DNA from: Marsupella aquatica
Taxonomy: Eukaryota; Marchantiophyta
Reading direction: 5' to 3'
DNA: 64,000 nucleotides
Assembly: GCA_973895155.1 (NCBI GenBank)
Contig: OZ316898.1
Location: forward strand, 2,852,001 to 2,916,000
Part shown: positions 1 through 11,261 of the stretch, piece after piece
Layout of the letters: every line of letters starts with the position of its first letter
Position numbering within the stretch: position 1 is the stretch's first letter
Notes under the pieces: model-generated
Databases searched by the model: none
What the model was told of the DNA's origin: nothing
What the model saw: the letters and a program-made list of their open reading frames with translations, nothing else
Made by a program: the position numbers and the translations under genes

Positions 1-379
1 TTTTCTATCACGGATCCACTGATGTGGACCCCGCCTTTTGGAGTATGAGCTGCTCCTGCTAAATTTCTAGTTTAGCTTTCCCTGGTTTAGCTTCTTTCCT
101 GGTTCCGGCCTCTCGGGTTGTTGGCTTATTGACCTTTGGTCTCCAGGGTGCCTACCCCCTTTGCGGGCCACCCATGTTGTATGCTGGCTTTTTGATGTTA
201 TTCAATGAGTTTTTTCAAGGCAATATTTTTATTCTTTTAACCTTAAAACATACGCTGGGTCTGGTCTGGTCCATCCTCCTGTCCTTCCCTGGACTTCCCG
301 GTACGACAGAAGGTGAAGCCCAAATGAAACTGCGGCGAACTGGAAGAATACAATATACAGGGGCGTGATTGTGCATGGG
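1..379. other. Intergenic sequence left of the assembly gap
   Basis: No supportable gene is seen. The T-rich text and an in-frame hydrophobic stretch look like the tail of an old retroelement, but nothing diagnostic such as a reverse transcriptase motif is present. Confidence 0.5.
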
Positions 380-479
380 NNNNNNNNNNNNNNNNNNNNN
401 NNNNNNNNNNNNNNNNNNNNNNNNNNNNNNNNNNNNNNNNNNNNNNNNNNNNNNNNNNNNNNNNNNNNNNNNNNNNNNN
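380..479. other. Assembly gap of 100 N
   Basis: Exactly 100 undetermined bases. A round 100 is usually a scaffold placeholder of unknown true size. It cuts the left edge of the inverted-repeat arm at 480-755, so that arm may extend further left. Confidence 0.98.
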
Positions 480-755
480 GTGTAAGTGATTGCCCAGCCG
501 CGTCTCAAGGGACGCTCATTGGGTCGGGTCCAAATTCCATATCTCCAAAAGTCGTTTACTTAGTGGGGATGCTACAACTCGATCGATTAATTTCGGGGCA
601 GACAAGTAGAGCAGTCACGCCAGTCTCAGATCAAGGTAGTCAGATGAAAGCTTTTCGAATATTGACGGCGATCCGTTGCCAAGCTGTGAGGTGAGCTGAT
701 CATCTCGAGACCTTTACTTTTACTTTGCTGCATCTTTGCTGTTTTCCTTTGTTTC
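480..755 (+). repeat. Left arm of a long diverged inverted repeat
   Basis: The reverse complement of 5176-5497 matches this stretch in order. Shared blocks include GTAAGTGATTG, CAAGGGACGCTCAT, AAAAGTCGTT, TTTCGGGGCAGACAAGTA, CGCCAGTCTCA and, at the inner end, ACTTTGCTGC(A/G)TCTTTGCT. The arms differ by many substitutions and indels, so the duplication is old. The outer end is lost in the N gap. I see no coding sequence in it. Confidence 0.7.
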
Positions 756-3535
756 TATTCGTTTGGTTGCTTTGCTTTAATTGCTATGCTTGTGGTGTGT
801 TAGACATGAATTACATATATATCACACTGCGAGGACAAAATGTGCCAATCTGGAGAAAATGTGCTAATCGATCTGGACATGATCCCAAAGGCAGGAGACC
901 CACTAAAGGGGGGAAAACAAAGAAAAAACCCTAAGTAACTAGAATAACAAAGAGCCACAAATCCGGAGAGTCCACCATAACAACAAATTAAAACCCCTAC
1001 TGAGCAGGTATGAAACTGAACAGCCTTGTCAAGCTCAGGGTAAACCACATCGCAGGATCACTAAGATGAATCTGTCTAAAAGCCCTCAAGCAAACAGCCT
1101 TGGCCCTACAAAGCATAGCAAATGAGCATTCTGTAGTACAACAGAACCCGCTGTCTACAGATAGCGCTGAATTGAAATCCAAAGCTAGCAAAAGGCTCTA
1201 CCCAAAAGGCACATGGAGGCACTGTAGCTCTTAATATCATTAATTACACAATTCCACATTTTGCACTTATCACTTACCTTAAGTGCGCACTTCATTTGTC
1301 TTCGCAGAGCACACATTTAGAGAGTAAACGACTGTAAGAAGGCTTCTACTAAGATGACATCCTTTGGGCCAACATGACAGAACTTGCCTGGCACCCGATT
1401 CTAAACTATACTGGAGGAAGGTGGATCGTGTCTATAAGAGAACAAGAACCATTTATATATATTTACTAATAAAATGGGCACAATGGAACAGACGCCCAGA
1501 GATTGCGTATCTCCTTGGAACGTGGGCAAAAGGCTGGGTGAGATTCCAGGAGAAGCCTACGAGGTCCTCTTTCCAGCCCTCCAGAGCGCGTTTCAACAGG
1601 CTTTGGCACGTTTAACAGCAGGTTGTTGAAGAGTAACGACACATTTAGCAGCATCGATCTCGTGCTCTTGCAATCACCCTGGTGGTGAAGGGACACGATT
1701 CATATTCCTTGCATGATCGTGGAAAGAAAATGAGGAATCTCGCTAAACTAAATTAATTGACAAGGAACTACGTTGAAAAGATGCCCAAAATGATCATTAA
1801 TCAAGCCCGGTAAAAACACAACTTGCCCTATATAAGGGGAAGTGTCAAGACCTCCCCCTTTTACACATTTCAATCATTGTTCTCCTCTAGCATGCCAGTT
1901 TGTTCCACAATTTCAGGAAAAGTCTCCTTTTAATGGTAACTATGGGTAACCCAAATTTTGAAGGGCAGTTGTGGTTTAAGGGACGTCCTGTGCAGAAGGT
2001 GCTAGCCAAACCTACTGAGCTACCAACAAGATGTCAAGTAACCATAGTTAGGAGCACTTACCCACTACAATCTGCAGTCTCAGATCGAACATGGATAAAA
2101 CAACTAAGACTGGGTCATAAGTGCACTATGTCTAGCCAAGTCTATGGGAAATAGTGTTCATCCTATGCCCCATCCTATGGTGTCTGTCTTAAGGAACTCT
2201 GGGAGGCAATTGGGGACCTCCAACTTAACATTATCTACTGGCCAAAGTTCACTTTTAGGTCTCTACATAAATTCCTCTTTGTGATCCTATGTGGTTTAGT
2301 GTTGAGCTTGACCAGGCAAAGAGTAGAACTTCGATCAGTTCCTTTGCCCTTGTGGGGCACTTTTGGAACTTTGGTCTTCCTAGGGGTTTTCCCTTGTTTG
2401 AATTCTCTCCTTTCCTGTGTCTCCCGGTTTGATACATTTTGTTCTTTGGCATTTTGATATATGCTACGGGCTAGCTACTACTTGTATTAGCTACTACTCT
2501 AAACGCATATTATGGCTTGATCATATGATTATAATTAAAATGCATGTTTCCATTAATCCCACACAAGCTTACTAGGAACTCTTATAAGTAGAAAGTGGGG
2601 TAAAAAGTTTGGCTAGAGAAAGTTTGGATATAAGTAAAAAGTTTGGATTTATCTCATCCCATCTTGTAGCTCATCCCCCTTCTTGTACTGTTGGAAAACT
2701 TATTAGCTCTATATATTACCGGTTCAAGCAACTGACGGAAAAAGAGCACCCATAAATTGACTCCAGGATATTAGGGCATCTCAAGCCACGAGCTGAGGAG
2801 CAGGCATGAGCCTTGAGATTGTCTGTTGATGGCCCCACTTAAAGAGCCACTAGCCATGACAAAAACCTGGTTTCACAGATTTCACTATTTTTAGTACTTT
2901 TTCTTGAAATTGTGGAGCAAAGTCTCATGGTAGAGGAGAGAAATGTGAGAAAAGTGAAAAGTTTTGGACACTTCTATGGCCAGTGGTGGTTGAAGGCCAG
3001 GGAGCCCTTTTCATTCTGGGCCCAGCAGGATGCCATGAGAACTGTGCATGCCAAGGCACGCTCATCTAGTGATCACCAATGCCTCCTGAACTTGAACACA
3101 TATCAAAGATTAACAAACCATAAGACTCTAATAAGGGTGACTTTACAAGCCGCCAGCTAATTGCTTTGTTTTACCCCCGGTTTTACCCTCTCTGAGATTA
3201 AATCTGGACCGTATAATGATTGGAAATTAAAGGCCCAAAAAAACAACAACTTAGGGCCCATTCAGATATATATGGCCTCTACTGATCGTACATGGCAAGC
3301 TGTGGGACCAAGGAAATTTAAATGTCAGTGGAGTCCGTACTTTGTCTAGAAGTTTAGATGACGTCTAGAGGTGCATGGTCCAACATTTCCAAACTTGCTT
3401 TGGCTCCTAACTTACTCAAGGGGTTCCTAACTTTGCATTTAATTAAATTCATTTCACACATATTTTGCATCAATTTGGAGACTTTTGTAGAGCAAGAAGT
3501 AGCCCTCCAGTTTGATTTGGTGAAAAAAATCACAA
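756..3535. other. Gene-poor repeat-rich region
   Basis: Only short open frames occur, none with recognisable protein content. It contains one decayed dispersed repeat (861-1110). The part just before the solo LTR (about 3489-3540) carries a short motif, starting GCCCTCCAGTTTG and followed by TTGGTGAAAAAA and TCACA, that recurs elsewhere in the window. Confidence 0.5.
861..1110. repeat. Diverged dispersed repeat, copy 1
   Basis: It shares ordered blocks with 9515-9760 in the same orientation: TCCCAAAGGCA, an ACCCA and AGGGG stretch with AAACAA, and near the end AGGATCAC followed by AAGATGA, TGTCTA and CCCT. The layout resembles a non-LTR retroelement tail read in reverse, but there is no coding proof. 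Confidence 0.4.
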
Positions 3536-3540
3536 TTGTG

Positions 3541-3887
3541 TGTTGAACATAGACGACAATCGCAATGATAAGCACATGACACATCCAACGATCAAGTAGT
3601 CGACACAGAGAGATATGTGGTTCACCTCCACATAAGGCTACATACGCAAAACACACAAGAGTTTTACAGCACTCTAGGTCAACCGGCCATATCAAGCTTC
3701 CATGGCACAAGCTCTCCCTATCTCTTCACTGTCTGGCTCCGTAACAATGAGCCTAAGTTTCACCTATCCAAGCAAACACCGCTTGCCATATAGTGTGCAT
3801 CCTAGTTAACCCAACCATGTCTCCGGCTATGGTTAGCCTAACTACAGTTACATGTTGTAACCCTAGACCTTGAGTAAATACCTAACA
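3541..3887 (-). mobile_element. Solo LTR of the Ty1/copia family (minus strand)
   Basis: On the minus strand it begins TGTTAGG and ends CAACA. Along its length it matches the LTRs at 36891-37235 and 46385-46728, including the GGCTCATTGTTACGGAGC block, GGAGGTGAACCACATATCTC and the CGTCTATG end. It is flanked by a perfect 5-bp target duplication, TTGTG, at 3536-3540 and 3888-3892. No internal region, primer site or second LTR is nearby. It is therefore a complete insertion reduced to one LTR by LTR-LTR recombination. Confidence 0.93.
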
Positions 3888-3892
3888 TTGTG

Positions 3893-5175
3893 CACATTCA
3901 AAAGTAAGAAGTGCCCATGATGGGTTTTAAAGCCACCCTAAAGATCCTCATGTTAATTTGTGTCACTCTTGACAGGAGATTGTAAGATTTTGGTTTGGTG
4001 GCAATCAGGTCTTCTGGTGACTGCCCCCTTGTTGGTGATGGCTGTGCCTTATGCAGAGTACAGTTTGCTTTGGTGGAAAAGGTTCACAAGTGCACTGTCT
4101 TGTAAAGCCATCCTAAGTCATCTAGTAAGTGCATGTCATTTGATTAGTTTGGGGAGATTCAGCATTTTTTGTTTTCCACAATCATGCAATGAATATAATA
4201 TCATGATTATCCTTTCACCACCAAGATGATTCCAAGAGCACGAGATTGATGTTGCTTAATGAGTTGGTACTCCTGAAGGTTCAACAACCTGCTGTTAAAC
4301 GCGCAAACCCAGCACAAAATTACACCCCTGCTAAAACATATATTATTTTGAGTGCTGGAAAAAATTGATCTTGTAATTTATGTATGGAATGGAGGTTACC
4401 AGCGTGTGATCATTTTCAAAGGTATCCGATAAGGTATCTCCTATTCACACAATCTCTTGCTTGGAAGTGATCTTTTTCTGTACACTAGTTAGGTACTAGA
4501 ATGAAGGTCTATGCAGAAGTTTTCTAGCATGAACCTTGCTCCCAGAAATTTCAGAAAAGCTAGCTTCCATACTTTAGCATCATTTTCTGGCCATAGAGTT
4601 ACAGGCTAGTAACCCATATATTATCCTATAGGTAGGCTTCTCATGGAATCTCACATATTATCCTATAGGTAGGCTTCTCATGGAATCTCACCCTTGCCCC
4701 CATGTTCGAGTGCTCTAAATACAAGTAAATATGGCCGGGTCTTTAGTCTAATAGCCCAACCCTATACATAGAGTTCCTTTCTCTGATATAAAAATGTGGG
4801 CCCAGGCAAGTTTGGTCCTGTTGGGCCAAAACCTGCCGCCAAGGTAATTGAAAAAGCCTGTTATCTTCTTTGTTTCCTAATATTTGAATACTTTCTCTCT
4901 TTGTTCTCCTTTATTACTTATTTTTTAAATTTTTTTTAGTGTTCTCATTTTTAAATGTATTTTATTGTTCCCCTCTATCCTGAGTTCCTAGAATCTTGGG
5001 GCCATAGATTGCATCTTATTAAGTAGTGACATCATTCACACACGTCAAGCCGAATGAGGATACAACTCACTGGCTTCCAATTACTGGCTTCCAGGTGTGA
5101 ATCACCATCAGGACAGACAAATCAGTAGTAACAGGGCTACAGATTTTTCTTCCTTCGAACTTCCATTTCATGATT
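3893..5175. other. Intergenic region between solo LTR and inverted-repeat arm
   Basis: No gene is supported. It contains a fragment at about 4060-4120 (TTTGCTTTGGTGGAAAA, then TCTTGTAAAGCCATCCTAA) of the short dispersed repeat that also surrounds the solo LTR, plus one short tandem duplication. Confidence 0.5.
4618..4691. repeat. Tandem duplication, 37 bp x 2
   Basis: The 37-bp unit starting ATATTATCCTATAGG is repeated directly without visible change, so the duplication is recent. Confidence 0.9.
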
Positions 5176-5497
5176 ACAGGAAAAGCAAAGACGCAGCAAA
5201 GTAGAAATTAAGGTATGGAGATGATCCGCTCTCTCACAGTCTCACTGCTTGCCAGCGAATCGCTCTGAATATTTGCAACAGCTTTGATAAGTTAGGAACT
5301 AAAGGGCAAAAGGGACATCAGTCAACCGACGACTTGAGACTGGCGCGATTGCTGTACTAACTGTACTTGTCTGCCCCGAAATCAATCGGTGTGGATGTAG
5401 CCTCCCCAGTGAACGACTTTTGAGATTTGGAGGATTCAGATCCAACCATATGAGCGTCCCTTGAGTCCATCACCGCGGCCTGGTCAATCACTTACAC
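5176..5497 (-). repeat. Right arm of the long inverted repeat
   Basis: This is the inverted counterpart of 480-755. It is about 45 bp longer because of an extra stretch near 5285-5335. The arms are separated by about 4.4 kb that includes the solo LTR. It runs directly into degenerate tandem copies of its outer end at 5498-5770. Confidence 0.7.
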
Positions 5498-5770
5498 CAT
5501 GCTCAGTTGCCATCACAAGCATTAGTAGTTACTGTAGAAGATTTGGGGATCGTTTTTTTATCCGACCCGATCAGCGTCCCTTAAGTCCCCCTAGCCTCCT
5601 ACGGGAAACGCCGCCTGGACAATCTCTAGCGTGTGACGATACGAGATTGCTTTTCTCATCTGACCCAATGAGCCTCGCTCCAGACTAGCTCCCTTCAGTC
5701 CCTTGCCTCCTACTGTAGACGCGGCCTATGCAATCACTTTCAGGATGCTCGTCACCGTCAATAGTACCCT
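5498..5770. repeat. Degenerate tandem copies of the inverted-repeat end
   Basis: Units of roughly 115-120 bp carry the same ordered words: (G/C)AGC(G/C)TC, CCTT(G/A/C)AGTCC, GCCTCCTAC, a GGCC(G) word, then CAATCACTT and a GATGCTC-like end. One copy precedes this span (5452-5500) and two more lie within it. All are strongly diverged. Confidence 0.55.
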
Positions 5771-6544
5771 ACTTTAGACTAGTGATCACCACCATGGTTT
5801 TGGCCTTTCGGGTAAGAGAGTAAGGCCAAAACTACTAAATAATGAATAAAGAGAATCAGATCCGTCGACGACCACCACCACTCATGCCGCTCCATGCGCA
5901 ATTGCCCACACCAGTTCCTATTCACCCAGGTCGCCGCTGTTTCAGTTGGCTTCACCTTCTGCCGTACCGGGAAGTCCAATCAAGTACAGCAGGGAAGACT
6001 AGAGTAGTCATCAGGAGTCAACAACGGGATCATTCTGGAGGCTGCTCCTTTCGAATGAAGGTCTGTCTTGCGTTACTCAACAATTTTCTGATGATGCTTT
6101 GTCTGGGGGTGATCAATCATCAGTACTTTGTTTCAGCAAAAAAACGAACAAATCATCATCGTTTTGTGTTAGCGGAAATCACAAAGAGATACTACCCACA
6201 CTTGCGGTGCCCTTAAATCACAGCTGTAGCTGTTGCCTGGCCTAAAACTTACCCTGTAAGCTCTTCAATTCACTTACCCTCTTACCCTACAAATGTTCAG
6301 TGGTGATTTCTTAGATATGACTGTGAACTTTGAGGTGTGGTTTGTCGGTACATTTTGAACAGTTTTAAGCTGTTTCTTTTGGTATATATATATTTTGAGT
6401 CCCTTCAGGTTTTGTTTGTCTATTTGAATAAATGTGGTGCAGTTGCCTTGTCTTCAGCTGTGGGGAAGGGCTCTTGGGTTTGCCAGTTGGCTATTGCTGA
6501 ATTGGTCCCTTCAGGTTGTGTTTGTCTATTTATTAGATAAATGG
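5771..6544. other. Intergenic region, no supported gene
   Basis: Open frames up to about 120 codons exist (for example 5842-6216, plus), but their content looks like random translation: they lack domains, and the opposite strand is open over the same span. Confidence 0.4.
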
Positions 6545-6997
6545 TCAAACACTACGTACGACCCACGCACTAACTCTTGATTTAGTGGGGGAGGCCAATT
6601 GCTGAGAGTCACCGACCGTCAAACTCCAAAATGCTCTCCAAGTGAAGAATCCCCGATACCGATGTACGTAGTATGATGATGAGCTGATGATTGAGTGTGA
6701 AGCTTCGAGTGGCATCAACAGAATTCGGAGATTAGGATGAACATCGATCCAGGTTCCTAACGCAAAGCAATGCGTTATCGAGTGGGGAGGCTGAGGTGTG
6801 GACTGTGGAGTTCTAATCCCTGCAGACACCATCCCTTCTACACAAACCCCTCCCAAAAGTGAGGTTCCAACGAAACTAGTTACATGAACAAAAAATTGGG
6901 AATTTTCTGGGCAACGGATGGCCAGGCGAGTCAGGCAGCCATCAATGGCTAGAATCCCTGAATTGAAACAAGAACCCATACGGAGGGGTTGGGTCAA
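6545..6997 (-). pseudogene. Possible remnant of a Harbinger-type DDE transposase
   Basis: A 150-codon minus-strand open frame contains, near its start, ILAIDGC followed within ten residues by IRCPEN. This loosely recalls the A-(I/V/L)-DG and P block around the first catalytic aspartate of PIF/Harbinger nucleases. The rest does not continue with the expected N-x-Q-x-VCD region in any frame I tried. There is no ATG at the frame start; the first ATG is about six codons in. A PIF/Harbinger-like MITE exists elsewhere in the window (45898-46313), so the family is present. The resemblance may be chance. Confidence 0.2.
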
Positions 6998-9514
6998 ACC
7001 TCAAGCTCTGCATCCAGAGTGTAAGGCAATTTGAAATTTGCAAAAACATTTGATGCCAAAACAAATAAAAAGGGGTTTGCTATTGATTTCAAATTGGCTG
7101 GAAATACCAAACCCAGACCGGCCTTCATAAGCCTAACTAAAACTTACGTGTTTGCTTAAATTAAACAATTCAACCACAGTACAGGTCACGTGGGTTTCCC
7201 ATAGAGATTTTATTATATATGGATGAAATAGAAGAGAATCAACATAGTGTCATGATTGCAGAGACAGCCCACATGCTAGATGCTCATAGCTTGTATGGGG
7301 AGTTTGTGAGCAACGCGTTTTTTATTGGCGAAAACTCGCTAGATTCTTCCTCTGTGACAAGTCTTCGTCCATCACCTAGCCAGACCCCATTAGCCAGCAT
7401 CTAAGGAGGCATACTTAATTCTTGGGAGATCTGAAAGTCAGAAACTAATCTGGGAAATTAGACAACTTAGAATATTCCCAGCATCTTCTTCTTCACACAA
7501 GCTGACATTGCCACCTTTGGCAAAATAGAGAACACCTTTAAAATTACGTTGGTAGTATGGCACTTGTGACTTTTTTTCACCAAAGCAAAGTGGAGGGAAC
7601 TTCTTGTTCTAAGGATAGACTCCAATTAAACCAGAAATATATTGAAATCAATCATCAATCAAGTCCTATAATAAGTAATACCCCCCAAACAAGTAAGTTG
7701 TCATCTGCTTACAAACTTGAACAAACTTGAATGGTGCCAATAAAATCCAGTCTTCAAATACATTCTAGACTTTTTTTTGTCACTTTGGATATTGTGCATT
7801 GGGGTGCTCAAGGAGTACCTATTTTCTTGGGAGGGGACTTACGAACAATAGGTTACTAGGGGATGCGGTAGAGTGCAAATTATACCATACAATAATAATC
7901 AACACATTAAATGTGATGGTAAATATGATACACCTATACAGAAAGGTGGGAGGGTGTGTGCAAGGGTTTGACTTGGCCCCATGAATGTCAGGAACCCAAA
8001 ACAAAAACAGCACCAACCATCCCTCCAACACTGAAAAAAAACAAGAAAAAAGTGAGTAAAAATAAAATACAAAAACAAGCTTACACAAATCAAAACACAT
8101 ATTTTCTCCCCATCATGATCCTCCCTAGCATGGTATATATGTGTGTCACTCTCCTGTATCATACCTAAGGTGAGGTGGACATTTTTCTTCCATCTGTGAG
8201 AGCAGGCAAATTGTTGGGACAAGGTGATTCAGATTTTTGCCTTCCCCATAAAATTAGTTTTCCTTGCAATCTATTGGCATCAGAAACCTTTTTACCCACA
8301 ATATTGTGTCTACCAAAAACATCCACATTGACAGTACCTTAATTGCACCCCATTTAGGTGATTGTTTTCTTTCAGTGGGAGGGGTTGAGTGGGATGGACA
8401 GAAGGACTGTGGGAAAGGAAACGTAACAAGGGTGGCCCACAGTACCTCTGCCTCTTTGCCTGCACTCTGTGCCCATTTGCCTTCCCTTGCGCCTTGCCCT
8501 TGCCCATTGCCTTTCTCACATAGGGTGGGGGAGGAGAGAAGGGGGAGGGAAAGGAGGAAAAGAAGTTTTGCATGACCCTACTTGGAACCCGCATTTGCCG
8601 TCCCCCATGTCGCACAGATCTCTTCACCTCCATGACACTTCTTTTCATCAAATCACTTCCCCCATGACATCTTTTGCACAATGGCATCTTTTACGCAACA
8701 TCTATTCTGCAACATCATTTGGGCAATGATGTCTTTCACATGTACCTTTTTATGCAATGACAACTTTCAAGCTACAACTTCATTTCAAGAAAGACATTCT
8801 GTACGCACGGGTATTGAGCTAGTTTGCTATATAAATGCAAATCCCTTGAATAAAGGAGCCAAGGTTTTTGTAAATGTTAATTTGGACCACATCTGGAGAT
8901 GCTCTTTAATTCTAGACAAACTCAACATTCCACATTACCATTTGCTTGGGGCTGCTGCTTGCCATAACTAGACACCAGTTCTTGTAGAGCCAACTGCAGT
9001 CGTTTCCCCCTCATTATGGGGTCTAGTTTTAATCTGAGAGGGAATCAAACAAGCAATGGCCCTCTAGTCTTGTAAGCTACCCTCGTGGCTACCCTTGCAT
9101 CCAAAACTGTTTTTGCATTACTGAAAATTAAACACTTTTCTTGAGGCCAAGAATCTGTGGCTACAATCTAAATGTTTGTCAAGGAGGTCACGTGTTTAGA
9201 ATGGGATTTTAACGTTTGCGCCAAAGTCTCCTAGTTCATTACAGTGAAAACAATTATATGTATTCCACTGCAGGTCAAATTTGATGGATAGATGCTCCCA
9301 TTTCTTAGTTACTATAAAATCATGTTGAAAGCACAACAGGTCATCATTAGGATTTGGAGCAGATTGAAGATGTGCCTTAGTCTCGTCTGGTCACATTATT
9401 TAGTTAGGATTAAAATAGGTGAAATGCAAAATGGAAAGCTTTCCCCAGCATGTACTATTATCCACTATGTGAGTAACACTCAACTATGGGCAATATATAT
9501 TACACTGCCAGAAA
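6998..9514. other. Gene-poor region
   Basis: No gene is supported. A reverse copy of the short dispersed repeat lies near 7568-7600 (GACTTTTTTTCACCAAAGC). A single GGAGATGCTC end, as found on the 45.9-kb MITE, occurs near 8896-8905 without a partner. Overlapping open frames at 8264-8729 on both strands are low-complexity C/T-rich sequence. Confidence 0.45.
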
Positions 9515-9760
9515 GAAAAAGGTCAGTCTGAGACAGAGAGTCCCAAAGGCAAAATACCCAATACAGGGGAGCAAACAAGGGGACAACCCCGGGAGACCAG
9601 AGAAACAGAAAGCGGGCAAAGTCTTCCACTATAGCCAAGGAAACGGAGCCCTACCATAGAGTGAACTGAGAAGTCTGGTAAGGCTCTGGAGTAAAAACAC
9701 ATAATAGGATCACAAAGATGACTTTGTCTATAGTCCCTGAAACCAACAACCTCTAGTGTC
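9515..9760. repeat. Diverged dispersed repeat, copy 2
   Basis: Same-orientation relative of 861-1110. Ordered shared words are TCCCAAAGGCA, AGGGG with AAACAA, AGGATCACAAAGATGA, TGTCTATAG and CCCT. Heavy divergence and indels indicate age. Confidence 0.4.
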
Positions 9761-11261
9761 TAGGGACTACTACAATAGGGGCAATCAGGTCACCAAGTAG
9801 ATAATTATTGAAATTTCAGTCCTTACGTAGTGTCTGTGGAACTCGGCAAAACAATCACAGTGCATATTCTACTAATATTCTAAGCATTATTAGTTTATCC
9901 ATTGTTCTGAAGGGTAAAACATAAAATCCAGTCAAATCATTTCTGGCATTGAGCTACAATTTGAAAGGTATAAATCTCGCGTTTTGGTGCAGGGCCTGTT
10001 GTCCCCCTACAGTAAACTTTGACTCGAGACCCTGGGTCCCTGATTTAGCAAGCCCATCGTCCTGCTGTAGCAATTTTGCTCAGAACCCTTCGGGAACACT
10101 CTATTCACCATCTATTTATGAATAACACTTGGGCATTAAGCAAGTAACCAGTAGATTAATCACACCCACAACAAATCAATGGGCCTGGGTCTGGGAAATT
10201 CCGCAAGGGTGCCTTCTCCAATCATTTCTAAAATTACTTGTGCATCATACAAAACGCATGAGAGAGAGAGAAAGAAAGAGAAAGAGAGAGCTGCAAACGC
10301 GAATTTCAGTGAATCTGCTTCAAGATTTCCTCTTCATTGGGGAACTTCTGTCTCGTTTGTGCCTTGGGCATTTTTGTGTCCAATGGTGAATTCTCGCATA
10401 CCATCAACTTGTTGAATCAAATGACACCAAAACATGTTGCTGATGTTGATCCCCAAACTTCGTCCTGCTACAGATTGCGGCACAGAGACAGCTCGGGCCA
10501 GGAACTACTCAACTGAGAGTGCTCCAGAGGCCTTGCTGTGCACTGTGCGCACAAAATACCCTGACAATCCCCATTTTTCCCGCTTGTTCAATTTAGAATG
10601 CATGCTATCGTCAGGCAGAACAATTTAACGTGTTTACATCGGGCTTACAAACACTGGAATGTAGGCTTCCCGGAGTCCTGTCTCGTCCTTGCCTCTTAAT
10701 ATGCAAAGCCGTAGGAAATTTACAGACAATGGTTGTCTACTTCAGTGTGGAGATCCCAAACTTGGTCAGGAGACTAACTCATCCAATGCCGCAGGGACAG
10801 TGAGAGCTAGGGCTACAGTCTTGAGTCCGTATTTTCCCTCACCGAGTAATGCTGACCAAGGGCATATTGCCAGCTTTCAGTTCACAGTAAAGTACTCCCT
10901 TCACAATTCTGCAATTTCCAGCTCCGAACAGCCCTACTCGAACTACCTTAGCAGCAGTGTTGCTCGACTTGGTGATCCCAAAGTCACGTCACAAACTACC
11001 CATGACAAGAGTTGCCCACCACACTGCCTGACATTTAAGGGTCACGTATTGGTGACTGAACATTCTCAAACTATATTCAGTGAACAACCTTGACGCCCGG
11101 AAGGCTTCTCAAAGAATTGAAGATCAGATCAAGCAAAGAATGACCTGAATACCTACGCTGCCACTGTCGGCGCCAATTTGAATCGTACGATGAGGCAAAG
11201 GGGATGACTGAGGGGTTTAAAATGTGACAGGAAAGCATCGGTCGCATCCCAGGATCGTAAA
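9761..11261. other. Intergenic region downstream of TRM61
   Basis: It holds a GA-rich simple stretch at about 10260-10290 and the presumed 3' UTR of TRM61 just below 11262. A 134-codon plus-strand frame at 10689-11093 has no ATG start and no recognisable content. Confidence 0.45.

Noticed and set aside
8264-8729. Overlapping frames of about 90-125 codons on both strands
   Set aside because: C/T- and G/A-rich simple sequence; no protein features.
8893-8907. GGAGATGCTCTTTA, like the end of the Harbinger MITE
   Set aside because: No partner GAGCATCTCC was found within about 1 kb and no TTA duplication could be shown; a ten-base match may be chance.
10689-11093. 134-codon plus-strand frame near the 3' end of TRM61
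   Set aside because: No ATG at the start, random-looking composition, no domain.
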